64,000 bases of DNA from Methylobacterium radiodurans (GTDB lineage Bacteria > Pseudomonadota > Alphaproteobacteria > Rhizobiales > Beijerinckiaceae), in the NCBI RefSeq assembly GCF_003173735.1, contig NZ_CP029551.1:62001-126000 (forward strand), in the 5' to 3' direction. Positions 25,147-34,400 of the stretch are shown here, one piece after another (the stretch's first letter is position 1; each line of letters starts with the position of its first letter). Both the position numbers and the translations under genes were made by a program. The notes below the pieces were generated by a model. That model searched no databases. It was not told the origin of the DNA and saw only the letters and a program-made list of their open reading frames with translations.

Positions 25147-28100
25147 GCCGCCTCTCCCATCGCGTCCGCGAAGATGTCCTCGCTCCCGGTGTAGACCACC
25201 ACGGTCCAACCCAAGAACAGCCCGGCTTGGGCCTCCTCAAGCACCACGCCGTGCCGAGCCGCGGGCCAAGCCAGTTCGAGGTTGCCGGCGACCTCGCCGT
25301 CGGCGCCCTCAACCTCGTAGAGTACCTCCGGGGCCGGCACAGGCGGCGTCTTGGCCCGCAGCGCCCGGACCGCGTCCAGGAGTTCGGGGCTGACCCACTT
25401 CTCGACGTCGTCCCAGGCTGCCGCGTCCTCGTGGGGCGTGCCGTCTTGGCCCTTCGGCGGGGGCGCCGGTTCGAGCGTCATGCCCTCCGGGCAGCCGACG
25501 TAAACCCGGGCTCCATACTGCAGGAGATTCAGCAGCCGCAGTCCGCCGTTCCACGCCTTCAGCGCCCCCGGCGATGCACTCGCGCGATGCTCGATTCCCA
25601 CCACGACTGCCGTCCCGTCCGGCTCGGGCCAAGCCTGCCCCTTCCAGCCCTTCGGGACGGCAGCGGCGACGCAGCCGAGGTTGGGAGCGACATGGAGCCC
25701 GAACATCGCGGTACCCTCCAAGTCCTCCAGCATCTCGCGCGCCCGCTCACCCGCGAACCGCTCGGCCGCGTCGAGGGTCGTCGTGAGGTCCCGGCACTCC
25801 CGCGCGCCCATCAGGAAGAGCCCGGCAGCCAGCAAGGCCGCCCGCGCAGCCCAGGCCGCCGGATCGGCTTCGCGGACGTAGCGGAGGAACTGCGGGAAAG
25901 TGTCCTCGCCGGTCACGGACCGGAGGTCGGCCATCCGCCCGGGCCCATCGGGCAGCCGTTCGAGCAGCGTGTCCGGGAACGCGGCCAGAGGATCCCAGAA
26001 ATGCTTGGGACCGCCCGCCGCCGAGGACTTCTCGACGTCGTTCCAGGTCAGCGACCAGACGAAGGCCCGACCGGACCGCACGATGGCTTGGCGGGCCGAA
26101 AGGTCGGCCGCGACACGGGCGGCATGCCACTCCCAACCATCGACGTAGATCGCGACGGGTCGCCTTCCGGCACCGGGCACCGTGGGCCATAGCACGAAGT
26201 CGACGCGCGTCTTGGGGACGTCCGGGAACTTCTCGTGCAGGTGGACCTGCTGCTCCAGGCGCCACTCGCCGGCGCCGAGGGAGACGAGGTAGCCCGGCTT
26301 GCCCGAGATAACGGTCTTCGTGAACTTGCCACCCTCGGCCTTCACGGCGTCGCGGAAGCGGGCTAGGAACATGTGCTCCAGCTCGCTCTCAAGCGCCTTG
26401 TTGAGCTTGATGTCGCTCACCGTCGCGATGGCGTGCAGGCCGTCCCAGCCGGCGAGTATCTCGGAGAGAATGCCGGAAGCGAGGTCGCGCGAGATCTCAC
26501 CACGGCCGAACGTGGCCGCGTGCGACCGGAGGCAGCGCGGGCAGCCATCCTTGCGCGGGTCGGAGTTGCAGACGCAGTCCCGCATATGGGCCAGCGCGCC
26601 CGCGAAGACGTCGCGGAACTCCTCCGGCTTGTTGGCGAGCTGCTTGAGGTACCCGGTGCCGCCCGGGACGGTGTCGTAGACGTAGAGGTGGCGCCGGCTG
26701 AGGGGCCCCTCCTTCGTCTCGACGAGCGAGGAACGGAGATGGTCGACCTTGCCCCGGAAGTGGAGGCGCAGCCCGAGGTCAATGGCGGCCCTCAGGGACT
26801 TCACGGCGTTGTCGTCGCTGGACTTCGCCAGCGGCAGCAGCATCCGGACCGCCTCCGAGGTGAACTCGCGGTAGAGGTAGACCACCGAGACGTAGGTGTC
26901 ATCGCTCTCGGACTTGATCTCCTGGCAGCGCGGGACGTGCAGGCCGACCTTCGACCCATCTCGACGGAGGCGCCGGATCTCGTTGGCCTCCTGCACCTTG
27001 CCGCAGCTCCGGCACATGGAGAACCCGTGGCCGTGGCGGCGTTCGCCGGCGACCTTCTGACCGGAGGGGTTGTCCCCCCGTTCGCCGAAGTTCACCTCGC
27101 GGAACGTGCAGCGGCGCAGGTGCTCGTAGGCGAAGGGGAGGACGGCGTCTTCGACCGCGTAGGCAGCCCCCACCTGGTCGCGCTCGAAGGCCGGGAGGTA
27201 GTCGCGGTCGAAGAAGTGGCGGTCTCGCTCGTCGGCGTCGTCGCCGATCCGCGAGCCGCGTTCGCTTCCAACCGCCAACACCTGCTTGAGGCGGATCATG
27301 GGGCGCCGCGACCCGACGTCGGCCCACATGGCCGATCCGCACGACGGGCACGGCGCCTCGGTCGTGGACGCCTCTGCAACCGCCATGTGCGTGCAGTCCG
27401 GGCAGACGCGCCAGTGCTCGATGGGCGAGGCCGACAGGTCGACTTGGTCGATCTTCAGCTTCTTGCCGTCGGCGTAGAACACGGCGCTCGGCGCGAACTC
27501 GGCCAGCGCCGCCGCGGCCGGGCGCATGTACTCCGTGACGACCGGCTCGTTCTCCTCGTCCGGGGCAGTGTCCGACCGGTAGAGGACCGACTTCAGGGTG
27601 ACCCCCTGCTCGGGGAAGGCGTAGTTCGGCAACACGCCCCGGTCGGTCAGGAATCCCAAGTTGTCGCCGTCACGGATGCCGTCGCGGATGCGGGCGAGGG
27701 CCCGCTTCTCGGCCTTGAGCGCCGTGACGCGCTCTTGCAGGTCCAGGGGCGGCGGCACCATGGCCTTCGCCTTGGTCTCCATCGTCGTGCAGGCCGAGAT
27801 CCGCTGCTGGACCGAAGTCACCTCGTGGGCGACGTCGGCGTACTCGCTCGCCACCAGGTGGGTCAGGCCCTCCCTTTCGCCGCCAACGGCGAAGGCGTGC
27901 AGGATGGCGGTGGTCTCGCTGTCGTCCCGCACCCGCGGGAACAGGCGGCAGAAGCCCTCGAACAGGCGCTCGGCGTTGGCCTGCACGAAGTCGAACCAGT
28001 AGAGCGGGAATGCATTGCGGTTTCCGGCCTGGATGGCCTTCAGGGCGTCGCCGACCTTGCCGTAGCCCCTGATGCCCGAGCCCTGCTCCGCGACCCAGCA

Positions 28101-31100
28101 ATCGAGCGTGTAGGCCGCGAACTGGCGCCGAAGGATGGCAACCGCCTTCAGGTGCACGCCGGGCGTCTTCACCTTGCCGGAGATCATCTCCTGCGGATCG
28201 ACCCAGTACCACATGTCGTGCGGCCGTCCGTTGGCGACGGTCACGTTCAGCGAGTTGCCGTCGCGCCGGCCGGTGCGCCCGATCCGCTGGACGTAGTTCT
28301 GCTGCTCGGGCGGGACCGAGCATAGGACGAGCGTCGAGAGGTCGCCGATGTTGATGCCCATCTCCAGCGTCGGCGTCGCCGAGAGCAGGTTCGGGTACCA
28401 GGTCCGCGGGCTGCCGGTCATGAACCGGCTCTCAACCCGCAGGCGCTCCTCCCGGCCGAGTAAGCTGGTGTGCTCCGCCGCGAGTACCCGCTTGATCCGC
28501 CCCTTGGTCAGCAGCGAGGTCCGGTAGCGGCCCCGGTCATCGGCCGTATCATGTTGCAGGGCGCCGTCGCAGCCGACGCGGGTGCAGCGCATGCCTGCCC
28601 AGGCGCCGCCGAGCGCGGTAGGTATGCGATGGTCGTTGCCGCAGGCGTTGCAGCGCAGCAGAGCGGTCTCTGAATAGGCACGCACCGCCTCCGGCCGGAG
28701 GCCCCAGGCCGCGCTCACCGACGGGTCCCGGCCAGTGCCGATAGCGACCCGCTCGACGACGCCCTGGTGCTCCAGAACGCGGAACAGGAGAGCGTAAGCG
28801 TCCCGGTACAGAGTGCCGGTCAGCGTGAGGGCGTGGTCGAAGCACTTGTGGAACCAAGGCACGTACCAGCCGCCGACGGCGTCGCTCGCAACGGGCTCGA
28901 ACCCCTTCATCACTCGGTTGGAAGGGAAGACCGGGCGGGGCGCCGACGGGGCGTACTGCGGTAGCGACTTGCCGTTCTCGTGCGCCCGGGTGACCGCGAA
29001 CCAGTTCGCCTCGCGCTGGGCGAACATCCGGGTGACGTCGTCGAACACCGCGCCGCGGGCGCGCATGTGATCGAGCGTGCCGAGGACGAAGTGGCGAACC
29101 TCGGCTTCCGTGAGGTGGGCCGGCATCCCGGCCTCGTCGCCCATCCGGGCCATGAAATTGCCCAGCGCCCGCTCGACCAGCGCCGGTTCGACGTGCGGCG
29201 CGACGAGGCCCGTGCGCTCGACCGTGGCGCCGAGCCGCGACCGGAAGGTGAGCTCCGCGAGTGCTTCCCAGGTCAGGCGCTGGCCGAGGTACTTGGGTAG
29301 CAAGCTGGTCCTGTCGAGCATGTCCTCTGACAGAAGAAGGCGGTAGTCCCGTCTCCACTCCATGTCGGCCGGAAGGTAGGTCGCCACGAAGTCGTCGGTG
29401 CCTTTGCCCGGCCCGAGCGCACGGTGTAGGGCCCCAGGCACCTCGTCGAACAAGGTCTTGAGGTCGGTATCGACCTTCTCACACACGAAGCGGGATAGAC
29501 CGGCCCGGAAGACGTTCGTGGCGTTCCGGGCCTGGAGCACTGCGGCGCGGTGGGCGGCGTCCTGCACCGAGTCCGAGAAGGTCAGCAGCTTCGGGTCGTC
29601 GTTGTGCTCGGAGCCGAAGATCGTGCCGGTCATCCCGGACACAAGGGTCACTGCCTGGGCGCCCAGGATGCCCATGCCGCTCGGGCTCCCGCAGAACGGG
29701 CAGTCATGATCGACGCGGAAGCGCTCGTCGGTGAGGCGTCCGGGCTTGTGGATGTAGGCCTGGATGAGCGCGTCCGGCTCGGCCTTGCAGGACGTGCAGC
29801 CTCCCTCCGGCTTGGCTTCCGCCTCGGTCGGCACCAGGCACTTCGTGCAAAGCCAGACCGGTCGGGTTTGGCCCACCACCTTCCGGGTGCGCGAGACCGG
29901 GACCTCTCGGAAGACGAACCGCAACCTGTCGGAGTAGCCGAAGTAGGACTGGTAGACGTCCTTTGGCTCGGCGCTGATCGGGCGGCGGTCGTCGTTCGCC
30001 AGCGTCGTCGCCCAGCCGGCGCCCCCGCAGGAGCGGCAGTGGACTACCGGCAGCGCGCGCCGCTGCTCGTCGAGGCCCAGGTCGTCGTGGTGACGCAGCA
30101 GGGGCGTGTCCTCGACGGTTGCCACCATGCGGCGGAGCTCGCGGACCCAGAGTTGGTGGCGCACGCTGAAGAACGGCAGGGGCACCGGGTGTCCAGCGGC
30201 GTCGACCGCGTCCGGGTAGGTGCGGCGGGCATGCGCGATCAGCGCCGTCAGGGTGTCCAGCAGGGCGTCGAGGTAACTGTCGCCGAAAGCCCGGTAGAGG
30301 CGGTTGCCGCGCAGCCCGTCGCGGATGGCTACGTAGGAGGTCGGGCGCCCCTGCAGCACCTTGAGGAGGTTCTGGAAGAAGAGGTGGCCGTCGACCATCT
30401 CGCCAAGGGCGATCCGCCCCGCGGTCCCGGCGAGGTCCGGCGGCGCCTCGCCCCCGAACCATGCGTGGTAGGTCCGGGCCAGTAGGTCGGCCGGCGCGAG
30501 GTCGTCAATGGCCCGGGCAATGCCGAGCACTTCGGTCTCGGCCGGGACATCGAGCGACGAAACCTGCACCGGCTGGAGATACTCCATGACCGATTGCCGG
30601 TCCTCCAGCACCACCGCCGCACGGTCGAAGGGCTCGTCGAAGATCTCCTCTGCGTAGGCGACGAGGTCGCCGAGAGCCTCGGGCCCCCCCAGCGTCGCCG
30701 AGGTTCCGACGCAGCAGAGATCGCCCCGCCGCATGCCGAGGCGCGCCTTGAGGCGCCGCACGAGGCTCGCCAGATCGGTGCCCTGCGCGCCGTCGAAGGT
30801 GTGGAGCTCGTCCACGACGAGGTAGCGGAGGGTCTCGGGGCCGTTCAATGACCAGATCTCGCGCTCGTCAGGGCGGACGAGCATGTAGTCCAGCATCTTG
30901 TAGTTGGTGAGCAGGATGTCCGGCGGGTCGCTGACCAGCGCCTCGCGGGAATCGATGACGCCCTCCCTGGTCATCGACGTCGAGGGCTTCTTCGGCTTCT
31001 CGTCGGCGTAGATGCCGACCCGCAGGCCCTTGAGCGCCGGATTGTCCGCGACCAGACGCGCGATCCGTCGGGCTTGGTCGGTGGCCAGCGCGTTCATCGG

Positions 31101-31490
31101 GTAGATGAGGATGGCCTTGATGCCCTTGACGGGCTTGGCGCGCAGGCAGCCGTCGAGGATGGGCAGAAGGAAGCACTCGGTCTTGCCCGAGCCGGTACCG
31201 GTGGCGACCAGGGTGGAGAGCGGACGGGCCGCCGAGAGCCGCTCGAAGGCGCGCTCCTGGTGCTTGTAGGGGCGGAAGCCGAGCGGGATGGCGGGGAAAA
31301 ACTCCCCCGCCCGGTCGCTGCGACGGAACGGCATGTCGAGCGACAGCCAGGGGCCCTTGGCGAGGCTGTCCAGCTCGTCGACGAACCGGTCGACCAGGCC
31401 GCGGAATCCCTTGGTCGAGGGCGAGAACGAGGCGCGGAGTTGGTCCTCGACGCCGTTCCGAACCTGCCTGGCGAGGATAGAGGGCAGCAT
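25143..31490 (-). CDS. giant DEAD-like helicase with DUF1998 region and C-terminal Vsr-like nuclease motif
   Basis: 2115 residues. Helicase core: Walker A VATGTGSGKTECFLLPILDG (about 98), Walker B LVVDELHTFDGAQGTDL (about 227), motif III-like LLSATPTLEMGINIGDL (about 1040) and motif VI YVQRIGRTGRRDGNSL (about 1073). Many CxxC pairs follow (CNACGNDHR, CPDCTHMA with CPSCGSAMW, CRSCGKVQ, CNSDPRKDGCPRCLRSHA near 1650), the last being the DUF1998/MZB zinc cluster. At about 1765-1800, RVDFVLWP and VAIYVDGWEWHA match the Vsr/DUF559 nuclease core (D...FVDGxFWH). Size and layout resemble DruE of Druantia and the DrmA/DrmB set of DISARM. Start ATG 31490 overlaps the methyltransferase stop by one base (TGATG). 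Confidence 0.9.
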   Translation of the reverse strand: MLPSILARQVRNGVEDQLRASFSPSTKGFRGLVDRFVDELDSLAKGPWLSLDMPFRRSDRAGEFFPAIPLGFRPYKHQERAFERLSAARPLSTLVATGTGSGKTECFLLPILDGCLRAKPVKGIKAILIYPMNALATDQARRIARLVADNPALKGLRVGIYADEKPKKPSTSMTREGVIDSREALVSDPPDILLTNYKMLDYMLVRPDEREIWSLNGPETLRYLVVDELHTFDGAQGTDLASLVRRLKARLGMRRGDLCCVGTSATLGGPEALGDLVAYAEEIFDEPFDRAAVVLEDRQSVMEYLQPVQVSSLDVPAETEVLGIARAIDDLAPADLLARTYHAWFGGEAPPDLAGTAGRIALGEMVDGHLFFQNLLKVLQGRPTSYVAIRDGLRGNRLYRAFGDSYLDALLDTLTALIAHARRTYPDAVDAAGHPVPLPFFSVRHQLWVRELRRMVATVEDTPLLRHHDDLGLDEQRRALPVVHCRSCGGAGWATTLANDDRRPISAEPKDVYQSYFGYSDRLRFVFREVPVSRTRKVVGQTRPVWLCTKCLVPTEAEAKPEGGCTSCKAEPDALIQAYIHKPGRLTDERFRVDHDCPFCGSPSGMGILGAQAVTLVSGMTGTIFGSEHNDDPKLLTFSDSVQDAAHRAAVLQARNATNVFRAGLSRFVCEKVDTDLKTLFDEVPGALHRALGPGKGTDDFVATYLPADMEWRRDYRLLLSEDMLDRTSLLPKYLGQRLTWEALAELTFRSRLGATVERTGLVAPHVEPALVERALGNFMARMGDEAGMPAHLTEAEVRHFVLGTLDHMRARGAVFDDVTRMFAQREANWFAVTRAHENGKSLPQYAPSAPRPVFPSNRVMKGFEPVASDAVGGWYVPWFHKCFDHALTLTGTLYRDAYALLFRVLEHQGVVERVAIGTGRDPSVSAAWGLRPEAVRAYSETALLRCNACGNDHRIPTALGGAWAGMRCTRVGCDGALQHDTADDRGRYRTSLLTKGRIKRVLAAEHTSLLGREERLRVESRFMTGSPRTWYPNLLSATPTLEMGINIGDLSTLVLCSVPPEQQNYVQRIGRTGRRDGNSLNVTVANGRPHDMWYWVDPQEMISGKVKTPGVHLKAVAILRRQFAAYTLDCWVAEQGSGIRGYGKVGDALKAIQAGNRNAFPLYWFDFVQANAERLFEGFCRLFPRVRDDSETTAILHAFAVGGEREGLTHLVASEYADVAHEVTSVQQRISACTTMETKAKAMVPPPLDLQERVTALKAEKRALARIRDGIRDGDNLGFLTDRGVLPNYAFPEQGVTLKSVLYRSDTAPDEENEPVVTEYMRPAAAALAEFAPSAVFYADGKKLKIDQVDLSASPIEHWRVCPDCTHMAVAEASTTEAPCPSCGSAMWADVGSRRPMIRLKQVLAVGSERGSRIGDDADERDRHFFDRDYLPAFERDQVGAAYAVEDAVLPFAYEHLRRCTFREVNFGERGDNPSGQKVAGERRHGHGFSMCRSCGKVQEANEIRRLRRDGSKVGLHVPRCQEIKSESDDTYVSVVYLYREFTSEAVRMLLPLAKSSDDNAVKSLRAAIDLGLRLHFRGKVDHLRSSLVETKEGPLSRRHLYVYDTVPGGTGYLKQLANKPEEFRDVFAGALAHMRDCVCNSDPRKDGCPRCLRSHAATFGRGEISRDLASGILSEILAGWDGLHAIATVSDIKLNKALESELEHMFLARFRDAVKAEGGKFTKTVISGKPGYLVSLGAGEWRLEQQVHLHEKFPDVPKTRVDFVLWPTVPGAGRRPVAIYVDGWEWHAARVAADLSARQAIVRSGRAFVWSLTWNDVEKSSAAGGPKHFWDPLAAFPDTLLERLPDGPGRMADLRSVTGEDTFPQFLRYVREADPAAWAARAALLAAGLFLMGARECRDLTTTLDAAERFAGERAREMLEDLEGTAMFGLHVAPNLGCVAAAVPKGWKGQAWPEPDGTAVVVGIEHRASASPGALKAWNGGLRLLNLLQYGARVYVGCPEGMTLEPAPPPKGQDGTPHEDAAAWDDVEKWVSPELLDAVRALRAKTPPVPAPEVLYEVEGADGEVAGNLELAWPAARHGVVLEEAQAGLFLGWTVVVYTGSEDIFADAMGEAA

Positions 31491-34400
31491 CAGGCGGCCT
31501 GCCTCTGTTCATGGGAGGCGAAGAACGCCCAGGCCCGACGATAATCGGCCTCACGGTCACAGGTCACGAATGGAGCCTTGTAGGTGCGGCGGACTTTGGT
31601 CTTGCCACTAGGCAGGAAATCGATCATTTGATCGCATTCAAGTTGCTCGCCAGCAGGAAGATTTGCGTACATATCCTCCCATTCGCGTCCGGTCGGCTTC
31701 TTCCCGTCTTTCTTGCGCCAACCAATTCCAGTCACGCTTTTAGAGCTAGTCCACACTATCTTCCCGTGCGCATCATACCATGTGTTGCGCTCATTCTCAT
31801 CAAGAACGTGGAATTGCGTGCGATATATTTCGATTAGCTGATCAAGACTAAGTTCGAGTGCCTGAGCTACTAATACATCTATCTCAACCAAAGCCATCCG
31901 GCGTGCAAAATCGGTGCGGATAGCAGCTTCTCTTGTCCACGGTGATTTGCAAGCGCTGTCGTGACTCGCATCAATCGCTAGTCGGGCGTCGTCCGAACTC
32001 CATGCTAGGTATTTCAGTTCTGACGCATGGCGATTCCATATGGCTTCGTACGAGCTTGTCAGGCAATTAAGGCGTAGTGCCCTTTGTATAGCTGTGCCAC
32101 CGACGTTTACCCACGGAAAAAACCTCAAGCTTGACTCACGGAAGTCGGACAACCCCGTCGCCTTGACGATGAAATCGAATGGAAGCGACATCCACAGAGG
32201 CAATGCGGAAAGTAACGTTTCCTCATTTTTAAACGCGATGCTCTCTATGCTGTCGACATGCGCCACTCCAGGAGGGATGAGAGCGGCGACAAGTGTTCTC
32301 TCACTCAAAACGTCCAGACGCCTTCGAAGTGCAATCCGAAACGGTTCCGTATGTGCAAGTTTATGATCCCAATTTAACCGGGTAATGGCAGCCTTATACT
32401 GCATTTTCTCGACGCCAGGAGCGAAATAATTACGTGTGTAATAAATGTCTGGCGTCTCACTTAAATCGACTTCAATCTCCTTCCTTCCGGTTGAGTCGGG
32501 GCATTTGAAGAATGGGTTGCCGACATGAAGCAGCGAGCCGGTAAGAATTGCTTGATCGGCGGAAGCAGGGAAAGAGAGTTCGTCCTTGATTGTCCCCCCA
32601 CGCGATGAGCCGCTTTCGTGCCATAGCGGTTTCATCTGAAAAGGCTGCGCCTCTTCCGAGAAAGTGACTTTGCCGTTTGCAAATTGTCGAAATACGTCAA
32701 GAGTTTCAATTGAAAATGGGTACAGAAATCTTGTCTCGGTTGACAGCTTTCCTTCGTCTTCGATTACAGAGGAGAAAACTCTAAGAACTCGTTCGTCCAC
32801 GCTCACGATGCGCTTCTTGTGGCCACGCGTGTCCCACCCCCCAGACTGCTTCCTGAGGCCGGGCACGGGACCAACTCCGTCATGTTCATAGCATTCATCG
32901 ACCATAGAAGGCAGGAGCAGGGAGGCGATATGGTCAAATTTTACCTCGGAGCTGCTGCCGCGATATACATTCAAGCTAAAAGTCTTGCGATCTTTTACTT
33001 CGGCAAACATGCGCCTTGTTATTGAATTTCGGAAATGATAATGACTCTTAACACGGCTGTACCATGTCTTTCTGAAATTTGAACCGTCTGGATCAGTCAG
33101 ATGATTGTCTTGATGGATGAGGGCTCCACATCCATCTTTCGATGTGATGCGAAAGGTCAGGTCGATGAAGCCCTTGTAGAGATTTGCTTGCCCTCCACCT
33201 AGATGCGGATAGCATGTTGGGGACGCCAAGAAGGATTGCAGGCCGCCAACCTCGACATAGTCATTCAAATATCTACGCTCAGCGCCCTCATTAGATCGTA
33301 AAATCCGTAGCTTAGATTTCTCGACTACTGCAGCTTTAGCCTCCCGAATGCCGAATATGGGTTCCTGCTCACTCAGAACATGTGCGTCGATCCAAGTGGG
33401 CTTCAGCCAGGGCGGATTGCCGATTACGAGGTCGAATCCGCGTCGCTCCCGCATGACGTCCGCAAATTCCAAGTCAAAATGCATGAAGCGTCGGCTGCTA
33501 GCGACATTCATAGCAGTCGGCATCCACGGCGACGCCGCGATGAGCTTGTCCACGTCGACATCGCTGAAAAGATCGTCCCGTCTGAGGTCGACCACGCGCT
33601 CCTCGGCACGGAATAGCACGCTCGCGCCCTTCTCGGCCGGCAAGGTAATGGTCTCAAACAGGCGCCCCTGCGGCGAGCCCGTCGCGAAAGCGTTGATGGT
33701 TACGCTCTGCCCCTCGACGCCTTGCGTCAGGACGAGGTCGAGATCCTGGAAGAACTTAGTGCGGGATGGCAGCAGACCGGCCTTGTCGACGGGCCAGAAC
33801 CAGAGGGCGCACCAAGCGTCCATGGCAGCCCGCAAACGCCGCCATGCCACCGAGTTGCGCACGCCCTGGCCTTGGAAGGTTGCGAGCCGCCGGATCTTCT
33901 CCTGGAAGTCAACGTGCCTCTCGTCGCCCCGCGGCGCCGACGGCCAGATGGTGATGTCGTCGTTCACCTCGCCGCGCATCTCGTGCAGCCGGTCGGCGAC
34001 GTCCTCGAACAGGGTATCGACCGTGGCTGAGAGGCGGCGCACGGTCGCGGCCTCGTCGGCATCGAGCGGGCGCACGAAGTCCTTTCGCCACTCGGCCATC
34101 GTCTTCCAGTCGTCCGGGGCGAGCGGCCGAACGATGTTGACGTCGTAGGCGCACATGCCGGGGTCCGGCAGAAGGAAGTGCCAGACCTCGTCGGGCGCGC
34201 GGTTCTCGCCCGACCAGCCGATCTCGCGCGGCTTGCGGCTGTACCAACGGTCCTCCTCCTTGCGCGCCGTCAGCGACACGCCTGGGAAGACCGCGCGGCG
34301 GGCGCCGACAAGCGAGTTGCCGGCATGGACCTGATCCTCAAACCACGGCGCGAAGCCGCCGGCGTGCAGGCAGTTCAACCAGAGAGAGACCTGCCCGAGC

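Noticed and set aside
22714..25194. 826-codon plus-strand ORF opposite the RelE-UvrD gene
   Set aside because: The minus strand has every SF1 helicase motif, and the plus frame has none and is rich in DLVEV-type antisense patterns.
26373..28325. 650-codon plus-strand ORF opposite the giant helicase
   Set aside because: Antisense to the zinc-cluster and helicase region. No recognisable protein text.
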